Below, piece after piece: positions 44,140 through 53,712 of a stretch of DNA of 64,000 nt. Every line of letters starts with the position of its first letter. Position 1 is the stretch's first letter. This DNA is from Candidatus Chlorobium masyuteum (GTDB lineage Bacteria > Bacteroidota > Chlorobiia > Chlorobiales > Chlorobiaceae). Below the pieces are notes generated by a model. It saw only the letters and a program-made list of their open reading frames with translations, was not told the origin of the DNA and did not search any database. Made by a program: the position numbers and the translations under genes. Where the stretch lies: assembly GCF_011601315.1 (NCBI RefSeq), contig NZ_JAAORA010000005.1, positions 1 through 64,000 of the forward strand, read 5' to 3'.

Positions 44140-45018
44140 ATGTCTGAACATGAGCTTGACCTGGCGGCTTTAAGCAAGGTTGGAATGATGCGCCAGAAGC
44201 AGCCTGATTATTATGTCATGCGGCTTAAAGCGGTTGCCGGTGATATGACAGCAGCTCAGCTTGCCTGTGTTGCCGGAGTTGCTGAAAAATTTGGCAAAGG
44301 GTTTGTGCATCTCTCCACCCGTCAGGGTATAGAAATCCATTACGTCCATCGAGACAACCTTGAAACTGCCCGGCTTGAACTCCAGAGTGCGGGTATCGAA
44401 ATGGGAGCCTGCGGTCCGAGAGTCCGGGTGATTGTTGCCTGTCCTGGAGAGGAGACCTGCCGATGGGGTTCCATTGATACCAAAAAGATTGCACGGGAAC
44501 TTGATACAAGATATTTCAAGCAGGAGACCCCCTCAAAATTCAAACTGGCGGTAACCGGATGCTCCAATAACTGCACCAAGGCCAATGAAAACGATATCGG
44601 CGTCAGGGGCGCCATCGAGCCAAAATGGGTGGCTGACCATTGCAACGACTGCGGGCTCTGCATTTCGACCTGTCCGGTAAGTGCCATTGAACGCAAGGAT
44701 AGTGACGAAGGATATAGCTATGTCATAGATGAGAAGCGCTGCATCAACTGCAGTGTCTGCACCTCACTCTGCCCCTCGAACTCCTGGGTTATCGGCAGGA
44801 AAGGGTATACTCTCTATATCGGCGGGACCATGGGCAGAGTGCCCCGTTTCGCTTCTGTACTGAAAAAAATGGTTGAGAGCGAGGAGGAGCTTTATCTACT
44901 GATTGATAAATCCATAGCCCTCTACAGGGAGAAAGGGCGGAAAAAGGAACGCTTTGGCCATATGATTGACCGGATTGGTCTGGACGCCGTAAAGGAGGAG
45001 CTTCTTGGCAAACCCTGA
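44140..45018 (+). CDS. Siroheme sulfite reductase of the AsrC type with two [4Fe-4S] ferredoxin motifs
   Basis: 292 aa. Siroheme and coupled-cluster Cys are in CPGEETC (CX5C) and TGCSNNCTKA (CX3C); then two ferredoxin motifs CNDCGLCISTCP and CINCSVCTSLCP. These are the marks of small anaerobic sulfite reductases (AsrC and the Fsr/dissimilatory-like group), not of the CysI hemoprotein, which lacks built-in ferredoxins. In this operon it should reduce sulfite to sulfide for assimilation, drawing electrons from ferredoxin. Overlaps the TusA-like gene by 14 bases. Confidence 0.85.
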   Translation: MSEHELDLAALSKVGMMRQKQPDYYVMRLKAVAGDMTAAQLACVAGVAEKFGKGFVHLSTRQGIEIHYVHRDNLETARLELQSAGIEMGACGPRVRVIVACPGEETCRWGSIDTKKIARELDTRYFKQETPSKFKLAVTGCSNNCTKANENDIGVRGAIEPKWVADHCNDCGLCISTCPVSAIERKDSDEGYSYVIDEKRCINCSVCTSLCPSNSWVIGRKGYTLYIGGTMGRVPRFASVLKKMVESEEELYLLIDKSIALYREKGRKKERFGHMIDRIGLDAVKEELLGKP

Positions 45019-45244
45019 AATAACAAAAACCCTTGATGTGCAGGGGATCTCCTGCCCGGTCAATGCAGTTCGCGTCAGGGCTGCCGTTGCAGAATTGAAG
45101 GGTGATGAACTGCTTGAGGTGCTCGTAGATGAAGGGGAAGCGGTTCAGCGCGTTGCCCGCACACTCAAGGATTGCGGCCACCGGATCGTCAAGGTTGAAA
45201 ATCGTGGCGAAGGCGTGAGCGTGATTGTCGGCAAAAAACAATAG
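45005..45244 (+). CDS. TusA-family sulfur carrier
   Basis: 79 aa from TTG at 45005, inside the 3' end of the previous gene, behind GGAGGAG. LDVQGISCPVNAVRVRAAVAEL holds the persulfide Cys of TusA (usually CPxP; here CPVN). Family members carry sulfur to thiolation or sulfur-oxidation enzymes. Here it may accept or hand over sulfur close to the sulfite reductase; the exact role is inference. Confidence 0.85.
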   Translation: MANPEITKTLDVQGISCPVNAVRVRAAVAELKGDELLEVLVDEGEAVQRVARTLKDCGHRIVKVENRGEGVSVIVGKKQ

Positions 45245-45273
45245 TTGCGGTACCTTTATAAACGAACCGAGTT

Positions 45274-45987
45274 ATGAGCCAGGAAAAGATCGAACAATTG
45301 AGCACTGAACTCTCCGGCAGTTCACCCGAAGAGATATTGCGTGCGGCCGTCGCCTGTTTTGGCGCAGCAAATATGGCATTTGCATCAAGTTTCGGGGCCG
45401 AGGATCAGGTACTTACCGATATGCTGCAGAGGGAAAAACTACCGGTTCCGGTTTTTACGCTTGATACCGGGCGGCTTCATCAGGAGACCTACGATGTTTT
45501 CGATGCCACCAGAAAGCATTACGGCATCGAGATTGAAGCGCTTTTTCCCGATACGGCCGCTGTTGAATCGATGCTGGTGCAGCATGGTCCGAATCTTTTT
45601 TATGACAGCATTGAAAAGAGGCGCGAGTGCTGCCGTATACGAAAGGTGCAGCCGCTCAAAAAAAAGCTTTCAACAGTGAAGGCCTGGATATGCGGTCTTC
45701 GCCGCGAGCAGTCGGTCACCAGAACCGCTGTAGCTCCGATTGAGTGGGATGCCGCGTTCGGCCTCTACAAGATAAACCCGCTTGCCGAAGTGTCGGAAGA
45801 GTGGGTGTGGGAGTATATCAAAACGCACAATGTTCCCTTCAACAGGCTGCATGAAGAGGGCTATCCGAGCATTGGATGCGCACCCTGTACCCGGGCGGTC
45901 AAGCCGGGAGAGGATCTCCGTGCAGGACGCTGGTGGTGGGAGATTGCCGAGCACCGGGAGTGCGGTCTGCATCGTGAAAAACAGTAA
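45274..45987 (+). CDS. cysH: APS reductase (assimilatory)
   Basis: 237 aa. [13 protein letters not shown] (PP-loop), [17 protein letters not shown], and [13 protein letters not shown] plus CAPCTRAV supply the CC and CXXC of the [4Fe-4S] cluster that marks the APS-using, rather than PAPS-using, branch. ECGLH near the C-terminus holds the catalytic Cys. Makes sulfite for the reductase upstream. The absence of need for PAPS agrees with the weak APS kinase domain in CysNC. Confidence 0.93.
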   Translation: MSQEKIEQLSTELSGSSPEEILRAAVACFGAANMAFASSFGAEDQVLTDMLQREKLPVPVFTLDTGRLHQETYDVFDATRKHYGIEIEALFPDTAAVESMLVQHGPNLFYDSIEKRRECCRIRKVQPLKKKLSTVKAWICGLRREQSVTRTAVAPIEWDAAFGLYKINPLAEVSEEWVWEYIKTHNVPFNRLHEEGYPSIGCAPCTRAVKPGEDLRAGRWWWEIAEHRECGLHREKQ

Positions 45988-46006
45988 CTCTATCGAAAGC
46001 GAATCA

Positions 46007-46888
46007 ATGGATCATCTCGACAAACTCGAAGCCCAAAGCGTCTATATTCTCAGGGAGGCATACCGGGAGTTTAAAAGCCTCTGCATGCTCTGGTCGATCG
46101 GCAAGGACAGTACCGTCATGCTCTGGCTTGCCCGAAAGGCCTTTTTCGGTCACGTACCAATTCCCCTTGTACACGTTGACACGCACTACAAGATTCCTGA
46201 AATGATCGAGTACCGTGACCGTCTCGCGCTGGAGTGGAACCTCAATATGATCTACGGTGAAAACCGTGAGGCGCTTGATCAAAAACTCACCTTTCCCGAT
46301 GGCAACACCGACCGGCTCACCTGCTGCAAATATCTGAAAAGCGAAGCATTGAAGCACACCCTTTCGGGTGAGTGGCCGCGCTATCGTATGGATCATGAGC
46401 TCAAGCACTATGTTCAGGATGAGGGTAAAGAGCCCTATACCGGCGTTATAGCGGGAGTCAGGGCGGACGAGGAGGGGAGTCGTTCCAAGGAGCGCTATTT
46501 CTCTCCAAGGGACAAGGATAATGTATGGGATGTCGGCGACCAGCCGCCCGAGTTCTGGAACCAGTTCAAGACCGATTTCGCTCCCGGCACCCATGTGCGC
46601 ATTCACCCGCTTCTCGACTGGACCGAGCTGAATATCTGGGAGTATATCGAGCGCGAAAAGATCCCCGTGGTCTCGCTCTACTTCAATCAGGGAGCAGGCA
46701 TACGATACCGTTCACTCGGTTGTTACCCCTGCACCAACCCGGTTGAATCCGAAGCGCGAACACTGCCTGAAATCATTGATGAGCTCAAGAGCGGCAAGTT
46801 TTCAAACATAGCCGAACGCTCCGGTAGAGCCCAGGACAGTGAAGATGGAGGGGGGTTGGAGACGCTCCGCCGCGACGGGTACATGTGA
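46007..46888 (+). CDS. cysD: Sulfate adenylyltransferase subunit 2
   Basis: 293 aa from ATG at 46007. [21 protein letters not shown] is the PP-loop ATP site; [37 protein letters not shown] and [18 protein letters not shown] are family features. Combines with CysN to make APS from sulfate and ATP. Starts 19 bases after cysH. Confidence 0.94.
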   Translation: MDHLDKLEAQSVYILREAYREFKSLCMLWSIGKDSTVMLWLARKAFFGHVPIPLVHVDTHYKIPEMIEYRDRLALEWNLNMIYGENREALDQKLTFPDGNTDRLTCCKYLKSEALKHTLSGEWPRYRMDHELKHYVQDEGKEPYTGVIAGVRADEEGSRSKERYFSPRDKDNVWDVGDQPPEFWNQFKTDFAPGTHVRIHPLLDWTELNIWEYIEREKIPVVSLYFNQGAGIRYRSLGCYPCTNPVESEARTLPEIIDELKSGKFSNIAERSGRAQDSEDGGGLETLRRDGYM

Positions 46889-47208
46889 AGTCACAGCTCT
46901 TGATTTGTTTCGCGATTTGATTGTCGTGAGAGGAGATCTCTCTCTGCGTTCGAGATGACACAGCCGAGGGGGTTCTGAATTTTGGATTGTTTTTTTCGGT
47001 GTCATCCCGAACAATCCTCATTGTCATTCTGAACAGTCCCCACTGTCATCCCGAACTGAAAGGAGGGATCTGATTGTCGTAAAAGGAGATCTCTCACGTT
47101 GTTCGAGATGACATAACAAAGAAGGGATTTCCTGGATATTTCTCTTCGTCCTTGCTGTCCTTTTGGTCCTTTGCTTTTATCGTTAAAATATTTTGATCAG
47201 TTCTCTTT
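46889..47208. other. 320-bp gap between cysD and cysN filled by repeats
   Basis: Mostly GTCATCCCGA-type repeat pieces (46920-47115) and a CTTCGTCCTTGCTGTCC pyrimidine-rich repeat (47147-47178) also seen near 29056 and 31178. No gene. Confidence 0.65.
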
Positions 47209-49008
47209 ATGAATGGACGTTCGCAGATGAATATTGTTATAGTCGGTCATGTTGATCACGGCAAAAGTACCGTGATAGGCCGGCTGCTTGCCGATACGGG
47301 ATCACTGCCACAGGGCAAGCTTGAATCGGTCAAGGAGAGCTGCCGCAAAAACTCGAAGCCTTTCGAGTATGCGTTTCTGCTTGATGCGCTCAAGGATGAG
47401 CAGGCTCAGGGCATTACCATCGATATGGCCCGCTGCTTTTTCAACACCGAAAAGCGTGACTATATCATTATTGACGCTCCAGGCCATATCGAGTTTCTGA
47501 AAAACATGATTACCGGCGCATCCCGGGCTGAAGCGGCTCTGCTTGTGATTGATGCCCATGAAGGGATACAGGAGAACTCCAAACGGCACGGCCATATGGT
47601 ATCCATGCTCGGCGTGAAGCATGTTACGGTGCTGGTTAACAAGATGGATCTCGCCGGATACAGCGAGGAGGTTTTTGAGCAGCTTAAAAAGGAGTACACG
47701 GCTTTTCTTGCCCAGATCAAGGTGACGCCGGTCAGCTTTATACCGGTCAGTGCCCGTGAGGGTGACAATATCGCTTCGCTTTCCGACCGTATGGAGTGGT
47801 ACAAGGGAGCAACGGTGCTTGAGCAGCTTGACCGCTTTGTCAGCAGCAAGGAGCTTCAGGAACTGCCGTTCCGCTTTCCCGTGCAGGATATCTACAAGTT
47901 TACCCGGAGTGATGACGACCGCCGGATTGTTGCCGGAAGTGTGGCGGCAGGTTCAGTGCAGGTGGGTGATGAGGTGCTCTTTCTCCCCTCCGGCAAGCAG
48001 TCGGTCATCCAGTCGGTAGAGTCATTCAACACGCAGCCAAAACAGCGGGCGACAGCCGGTGAGGCAGCCGGTTTTACCCTCACAACCCAGATCTATATCC
48101 GTCCGGGAGAGCTTATGGTCAAGCCCTCCGAGCCCCAGCCGGAAGTGGGCAGCCGGTTCCGGGTGAACATCTTCTGGGTCGGAAGGGCTCCGATGATCCG
48201 CCAGAAAGAGTACAAGCTCAAGCTGGGTTCCGCTCGCGCTTCGGTCAAGCTGGCAGAGATCAGCAATACGCTTGACGCTTCGGATTTGAGTTACAGCAAG
48301 AGCAAGCAGCAGCTTGACTGCCGTGATGTTGGCGAGTGCATACTTGAAACGGCCCGTCCCATAGCCTTTGATCCGGCCTCTGCCAGTGAAACAACAGGCA
48401 GGTTTGTGATTGTTGATAATTATGAAATTTGTGGTGGCGGTATTGTTCTTGAAAATCTTTCGGCGGGCGAAACCCTGCTCCAGCAGCATATCCGCGATCG
48501 GGAAAATAACTGGGAGCCCGGGCTGGTGCACGTTGAGGAGAGGGTTGCTGCAAACCGGCACAAGGCGAAGTTTATTGTTTTTACCGGTGCACAGGGTACC
48601 GGGAAGCGTGCCGTTGCCAAAGCTCTTGAACGGGGACTTTTTGAAAACAGCCTGAATGCCTACTATCTTGGAGTAGCCAATATTGATCGCGGTCTTGATG
48701 CCGATCTTGGAACTCATGCCGACAGTGCCGGCGAGCGGCTGCGGCGGATTGGTGAGCTTGCCCGTATTCTTACCGATGCAGGGCTGATCTTTATTACCAC
48801 GATTGATGATGCTGATGATTACGATATCGAAACCCTGAAGCAGCTGAACGAACCCAATGATATTCTCGTCATCAACCTGGGCGAAAACGGTTTTTCCCGA
48901 TATCAGCCTGATTTTGAGCTTCCTGCAGGAGTGAATGTCGCTGACGCTGTAAGTCAAGTGGCTGATATTCTGAAATCACGGGAGATCATTATCGACTACC
49001 AGATATGA
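47209..49008 (+). CDS. cysN: Sulfate adenylyltransferase subunit 1 with a C-terminal APS-kinase-like domain (CysNC)
   Basis: 599 aa. The GTPase part (residues 1-about 430) has [38 protein letters not shown] and NKMD; GTP hydrolysis drives APS formation by CysD. The last ~150 residues look like APS kinase ([46 protein letters not shown]), but the P-loop is unusual (GAQGTGK) and the DGDNxR substrate motif is absent. The kinase activity is therefore doubtful. ATG at 47227 is an alternative start. Confidence 0.9.
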   Translation: MNGRSQMNIVIVGHVDHGKSTVIGRLLADTGSLPQGKLESVKESCRKNSKPFEYAFLLDALKDEQAQGITIDMARCFFNTEKRDYIIIDAPGHIEFLKNMITGASRAEAALLVIDAHEGIQENSKRHGHMVSMLGVKHVTVLVNKMDLAGYSEEVFEQLKKEYTAFLAQIKVTPVSFIPVSAREGDNIASLSDRMEWYKGATVLEQLDRFVSSKELQELPFRFPVQDIYKFTRSDDDRRIVAGSVAAGSVQVGDEVLFLPSGKQSVIQSVESFNTQPKQRATAGEAAGFTLTTQIYIRPGELMVKPSEPQPEVGSRFRVNIFWVGRAPMIRQKEYKLKLGSARASVKLAEISNTLDASDLSYSKSKQQLDCRDVGECILETARPIAFDPASASETTGRFVIVDNYEICGGGIVLENLSAGETLLQQHIRDRENNWEPGLVHVEERVAANRHKAKFIVFTGAQGTGKRAVAKALERGLFENSLNAYYLGVANIDRGLDADLGTHADSAGERLRRIGELARILTDAGLIFITTIDDADDYDIETLKQLNEPNDILVINLGENGFSRYQPDFELPAGVNVADAVSQVADILKSREIIIDYQI

Positions 49009-49079
49009 AGGCAACTTCATAGATTGGCGTGAGTCCCGATTCCGATGCAGTCGGGAAGAATCAATTAATAGTGCTACCG

Positions 49080-49532
49080 ATGAGCTGGTTGCCGATATGC
49101 CTTAAGGTTGAAAATAAACAGGTGCTCATTCTGGGCGGAGGAAAAGCCGCCCTTGAAAAAATTCAGATGCTTCTCCGGTGTGACGTTCCGGTTACGGTAG
49201 TCGGTGAAGAGATTGATGACTCCATTCTGCAAAGCGGCTGTAACTGCCATCTCCGACCATTCCTCAGTGGTGACCTTGAGGGAGTTCTTCTTGTTTACGC
49301 CTGCAACCGTGACCGGGAGGTGAACCGTCTTGTAAAAGAGGAGGCCAACGCCCGCGGTATTCTGGTCAATACACCCGACGATCCTGAACTGTGCGATTTT
49401 ATTACCCCGGCACTCTTTATTGACGGCCCCATGATGGTTGCCGTTTCGTCGGGAGGCACGGATGTACGAAAGGCTGTAGAGTGGCGGAACAGGATAAAAA
49501 CATACTTCAGCACCCATGACCCGATATCCTGA
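49080..49532 (+). CDS. Siroheme synthase N-domain: precorrin-2 dehydrogenase / ferrochelatase (Met8-like)
   Basis: 150 aa from ATG at 49080. MSWLPICLKVENKQVLILGGG is the start of the CysG N-domain with its NAD site; later ILVNTPDDPELCDFITPAL and MVAVSSGGTDVRKAVEWR are typical. Oxidises precorrin-2 and inserts iron to make siroheme for the reductase. Overlaps the next gene by 17 bases. Confidence 0.85.
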   Translation: MSWLPICLKVENKQVLILGGGKAALEKIQMLLRCDVPVTVVGEEIDDSILQSGCNCHLRPFLSGDLEGVLLVYACNRDREVNRLVKEEANARGILVNTPDDPELCDFITPALFIDGPMMVAVSSGGTDVRKAVEWRNRIKTYFSTHDPIS

Positions 49533-50802
49533 GCCTCTCCGCCGTATAGTTGAGCATCTTGAGCACTCTCCTCTTGAACCATCCTGGTTTGCTGTTGACC
49601 CCTTCAGTTGCCTTCCGGTTGAGGATGACCTTTTTCAGGTTCTCTTTGACGGGCGCGGGGATGCACTTTTTATGCCGGCTCCAACACTTCCGAAGCACAT
49701 ACCCGAAGATCTTGAAATTGCAGCGCTGCTCTCCATCAGCAGTGGAGCGGATAAGAACGCCTCGCATCCTCTCCACTCCATGAGCGCTCTTGTTGTACGA
49801 AAGGATCGTGCTGATCTCAAGGTGCTCTTTGCCCCGCTTGATCTTCGCCGCAGCTACGGCAAGGTCTATTTGACCGGTGCCGGTGCCGGGAGCCGTGACT
49901 ATCTGACACTGAAGGCTGACAAGCTCCTTCGTTCAGCCGGGGTGATCTTCTACGATGACCTTATTGATACAAGTCTGCTTGATGCCTATACGGCAGAAAA
50001 GGTTTACGTCGGCAAGCGAAAGGGGCTTCATCATGCCGACCAGGATGCCATTAACCGTCAGCTTTATCTTGCAGCAGTAAAAAAACAGATTGTGGTACGT
50101 CTAAAAGGAGGCGATCCGCTTATTTTCGGAAGGGGAGGCGAAGAGCTGGCCTGGCTGTGTGAGCGTCAGATTGATGTCGAAGTTGTTCCCGGTGTCTCAG
50201 CGCTGCAGAGTGCTGCGGCGTCAGCAGGAATCCCGCTTACCCAGCGGGGTCTCAGCGGAGGGGTGACCCTGCAGAGCGCCCATAATGTTCTCGGCGGAGG
50301 CACTCCGCGAACCCTGGTTTACTTTATGTGTGCCAGCAGGTTGATAGAGCTGCAGGCAAAACTCATAGAGGATGGGGTAGATGAGGATATACCGGTTGCT
50401 CTGGTTTTCAAGGCAGGTTTTTTTGATGAAGCGCTGACCATGACAACCGTCAGTCAAATGCATAACGCAGAGCAGGCCTCTCCACTCCTTGCCATAATCG
50501 GCCGGACAGCCGCGCTTTACAGGAAACGGTCAAAAATTCTCCACACGGGTGGTGATCCATACCGCTCTTTGCTCCCCGGAAAAATTGTACCCCTCGCCGA
50601 TATTACAACCGGAGGGAAAACAGTGGGTGAAGCTGACCTGTCACTCTTTTCAGGGATTGTTTTAACCGATGCGGCGATGGTTGATTCACTGATTGCCGCG
50701 TTCGGTGCGTTTCCTTCGCATCTCGTGCTCTATGCCGAGGGTTCTCCGACTGCCGAAGCACTTCGAAACCGGGGCTACGGCAGCAGAGTTATGGAGGTAT
50801 GA
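49516..50802 (+). CDS. cobA: Uroporphyrinogen-III methyltransferase fused to HemC-like and HemD-like end domains
   Basis: 428 aa, about 170 longer than plain CobA. The middle (about 115-350) is SUMT: VYLTGAGAGSRDYLTLKA, VRLKGGDPLIFGRGGEELAWL, VVPGVSALQSAAASAGIPLT. The first ~110 residues look like a worn C-part of porphobilinogen deaminase (LFDGRGDALFMPAPTLPKHI, PEDLEIAALLSI). The last ~75 look like a HemD end (GIVLTDAAMVDSLIAAFGAF, GSPTAEALRNRGYG). It makes precorrin-2 for siroheme. Ends 18 bases from the convergent cysA stop. Confidence 0.85.
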   Translation: MTRYPEPLRRIVEHLEHSPLEPSWFAVDPFSCLPVEDDLFQVLFDGRGDALFMPAPTLPKHIPEDLEIAALLSISSGADKNASHPLHSMSALVVRKDRADLKVLFAPLDLRRSYGKVYLTGAGAGSRDYLTLKADKLLRSAGVIFYDDLIDTSLLDAYTAEKVYVGKRKGLHHADQDAINRQLYLAAVKKQIVVRLKGGDPLIFGRGGEELAWLCERQIDVEVVPGVSALQSAAASAGIPLTQRGLSGGVTLQSAHNVLGGGTPRTLVYFMCASRLIELQAKLIEDGVDEDIPVALVFKAGFFDEALTMTTVSQMHNAEQASPLLAIIGRTAALYRKRSKILHTGGDPYRSLLPGKIVPLADITTGGKTVGEADLSLFSGIVLTDAAMVDSLIAAFGAFPSHLVLYAEGSPTAEALRNRGYGSRVMEV

Positions 50803-50820
50803 ACGAGGATTGTTTGACGA

Positions 50821-51894
50821 TCAGATTTCGTAATCGCCCGCAAAGACCTTGACCTTGTTGAAGGTGACAAAGACCTTGTCTCCCTTTTTGAGCTGGAGGT
50901 TTACGTAGAGCTCTCTGGGTATTTCAGCATCAATCGGCTGATCAAACCCTTCGCAATCAATATTCAGACCGATCTGACCGCCAAGCAGGCGGATTTCACG
51001 GATGGTGCCCTCAAGATCGTTTCCTTCACTCCTGATTTTGCTGATTCCTATCTCGTGAGGGCGTACAAAGGTCTGGCTTGTTTTTTCGGCACTGTTTTTC
51101 AGCTCATCAGGAGCATCAACACTGTGACCGCCAAGTGTTACCATCCCTTCGTGAACACGTCCGTGGAAGACGTTGACGTTACCAAGGAAGTTGTAGACAA
51201 AAGCGTTTGCCGGATGGTCGTAGACCTCCTGCGGCGTTCCCTGCTGTTCGATTTTCCCCTTGTTGATTACAACAATTTTGTCGGCCAGCTCCAGAGCCTC
51301 CTCCTGGTCGTGGGTGACGAAAATACTGGTGACATGAATTTCATCATGCAGTTTGCGAAGCCATCGGCGAAGCTCCTGGCGTACCTTGGCATCAAGCGCC
51401 GAAAAAGGCTCATCAAGCAAAAGCACTCTCGGATTGACCGCCAGCGCCCTTGCGAGGGCTACACGCTGCCGCTGACCACCCGAGAGCTGTGAAGGGTAGC
51501 GTTTGAGCGCCCACTCCATCTGTACGAGTTTCAGAAGATGCTCGACCCGATCCTTGATTTCGCTCCGCCCAGGGCGTTTGCCGCGCGGAAGCACCTTGAG
51601 GCCGAAGGCTACATTTTCATAAACAGTGAGGCGCCGGAAGAGGGCATAGTGCTGAAAGACAAAACCTACATTTTTCTCCCGAGGCGGCAGGTTGGTTGTG
51701 TCCTTGCCTTCAAGGATGATCTTTCCTGAATCAGCGGTTTCCAGACCGGCAATAATGCGCAGCAGGGTTGTTTTTCCGCATCCCGATGGCCCAAGAAGCG
51801 CAATAAGATCTCCCGAAGCGATATTAAGGCTGATATTGTCAATCGCCGTATAACCGGTGAATTTTTTTGTGATGTTCTGAAGTTCAATACCCAT
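50821..51894 (-). CDS. cysA: Sulfate/thiosulfate ABC transporter ATP-binding subunit
   Basis: 357 aa. Walker [15 protein letters not shown], signature [17 protein letters not shown], Walker [16 protein letters not shown], switch His in [10 protein letters not shown]; a C-terminal TOBE-like domain follows (about 240-357). Last gene of cysPTWA, 9 bases after cysW. Confidence 0.93.
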   Translation of the reverse strand: MGIELQNITKKFTGYTAIDNISLNIASGDLIALLGPSGCGKTTLLRIIAGLETADSGKIILEGKDTTNLPPREKNVGFVFQHYALFRRLTVYENVAFGLKVLPRGKRPGRSEIKDRVEHLLKLVQMEWALKRYPSQLSGGQRQRVALARALAVNPRVLLLDEPFSALDAKVRQELRRWLRKLHDEIHVTSIFVTHDQEEALELADKIVVINKGKIEQQGTPQEVYDHPANAFVYNFLGNVNVFHGRVHEGMVTLGGHSVDAPDELKNSAEKTSQTFVRPHEIGISKIRSEGNDLEGTIREIRLLGGQIGLNIDCEGFDQPIDAEIPRELYVNLQLKKGDKVFVTFNKVKVFAGDYEI

Positions 51895-51903
51895 TGTCAG
51901 ATC

Positions 51904-52773
51904 TTAATGTTGTGAGCTGTTTTTCTGAAACCTGTTTTCCATGAAAGCCTTGACAATTACCGTAGTCAGGGCGAGAAACACAAGCAGTGAAGCCACGGCG
52001 AACGATGCCGTGAAGTTGTATTCGCTGTAGAGAATTTCCACATGCAGCGGAATTGTGTTGGTCTGTCCGCGGATATGACCTGATACTACTGATACCGCTC
52101 CGAACTCACCGATTGCGCGTGCGCTGCAGAGAATCATGCCGTAGAGCAGACCCCAGCGGATGTTCGGCAGGGTTATTTTGCCGAATATCTGCCATCCTTT
52201 TGCTCCGAGTGTCAAAGCTGCCTCCTCTTCGTCGCGCCCCTGGGCTTCCATAAGGGGAATCAGCTCCCTTGCCACAAAGGGAAAGGTTACAAAGAGGGTT
52301 GCAATGACAATACCGGGTGTAGAAAAGATGATTTTGATTCCCTGCTCGCCAAGCCACGAGCCGAAAGGGGTTCGGCTGCCGAGAAGCAGCACAAAGATAA
52401 GACCGGCGATGACCGGAGAGACGGCAAAGGGAAGATCGAGCAGGGTTTTCAGCGCTGCTTTACCGGGAAAGCTGAATTTTGTGATTGCCCATGCCGCCGA
52501 CACTCCGAAAAATGCGTTGAGAGGTACGACAATAGCTACGGTTATCAGCGTCAGCTTGACTGCTTCAATCGTGTAGGGCTCTTTTATCGCTTCAACATAG
52601 AACTCCCATCCTTTCTGGAATGCCTGGGAGAAGACGAGGCCGAGGGGCAGAAAAACAAACCCGATAAAAAAGAGCAGGGTAAGGCCGATGAGTAATATCT
52701 GCACCGGTACCGGGTCGGATATCTTTTTTCGTAAAACGGGAGGGTTTACCTGTGATGGTTCTGGTTTTAACAT
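51904..52773 (-). CDS. cysW: Sulfate ABC transporter permease CysW
   Basis: 289 aa from ATG at 52773. Six membrane spans and the permease EAA loop ([37 protein letters not shown] in family form: [16 protein letters not shown]). [21 protein letters not shown] and [22 protein letters not shown] match CysW. Starts 7 bases after the cysT stop. Confidence 0.93.
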   Translation of the reverse strand: [289 protein letters not shown]

Positions 52774-52780
52774 GGTGTGC

Positions 52781-53614
52781 TTAGCGATATTCTTTCTGTT
52801 GCCACTCCTGCACTGCATTCAGCAGAAGAATCATGGAGAATGAGATGACGAGCAGTACCAGCGCTACGGCTGAAGCTCCGTTATAATCGTACTGATCAAG
52901 TTTTGACATGATCATCAGGGGTGCAATCTCGGTTTTCATCGGCAGATTTCCTGCAATGAAGATGACCGAGCCATACTCGCCGATACCCCGCGCAAATGCA
53001 AGGGTTGATCCTGTGAGCAGTGCCGGAAAGAGATGAGGCAGGAGGATCTTTCTGAAGGTCTGCATGCGCGTAGCCCCGAGGCAGTGTGCCGACTCCTCTA
53101 TCTCCGGCTCAAGCTCTTCAAGCACCGGCTGAAGGGTACGGACTACAAAGGGAAAACCGATAAAAATAAGCGCTATGACTATGCCTGTTGGTGAGTTGAT
53201 CACCTCAATGTTCCATTTTGCTGTTATATCGCCAAGCCATCCGACGGGCGAGTAGAGGGTGGCAAAGCAGATACCGGCAACTGCGGTTGGCAGGGCAAAG
53301 GGAATGTCCACAAGGGCATCAAGCACCGCTTTACCGGGGAAACGGTAGCGAACCAGCACCCATGCAGTAAGAAGGCCGGCAACAGCATCAAAAAGGGCTG
53401 CGAAAAAAGCGGTTGAAAAACTCAGTTTGTAGGATGCAAGAACGCGGGGGGCAGTAACGGCACTCACAAAGGGCTCCCATCCCATGGGAATTGCGTTGAA
53501 GAAGATCATGCTCAGCGGAACAATCACAACGGCTGACAGGTAGAATACCGTGTAGCCCATCGAGAGCCCGAATCCGGGCAGAATGTTTCGTCTTTTTTTC
53601 TGGAAAATTCCCAT
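52781..53614 (-). CDS. cysT: Sulfate ABC transporter permease CysT
   Basis: 277 aa. Six spans, VDIPFALPTAVAGICFATLY, EAA loop EIEESAHCLGATRMQTFRKI, GEYGSVIFIAGNLPMKTEIA. Forms the channel with CysW. Separated from cysP by a perfect hairpin. Confidence 0.93.
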   Translation of the reverse strand: MGIFQKKRRNILPGFGLSMGYTVFYLSAVVIVPLSMIFFNAIPMGWEPFVSAVTAPRVLASYKLSFSTAFFAALFDAVAGLLTAWVLVRYRFPGKAVLDALVDIPFALPTAVAGICFATLYSPVGWLGDITAKWNIEVINSPTGIVIALIFIGFPFVVRTLQPVLEELEPEIEESAHCLGATRMQTFRKILLPHLFPALLTGSTLAFARGIGEYGSVIFIAGNLPMKTEIAPLMIMSKLDQYDYNGASAVALVLLVISFSMILLLNAVQEWQQKEYR

Positions 53615-53642
53615 TGTTCAAGTTAATAACTATACAAATATA

Positions 53643-53680
53643 GCGGAAATCGGGATATCTGCCGATATCCCGATTTCCGC
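53643..53680. terminator. Perfect 17-bp hairpin between cysP and cysT
   Basis: GCGGAAATCGGGATATC and GATATCCCGATTTCCGC pair perfectly around TGCC. No T run follows, so it probably stabilises the cysP message end or partly attenuates, giving more binding protein than permease. Confidence 0.85.
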
Positions 53681-53712
53681 CTGGAACTGCTTTTATCTAA
53701 GGTGAATCTTGA

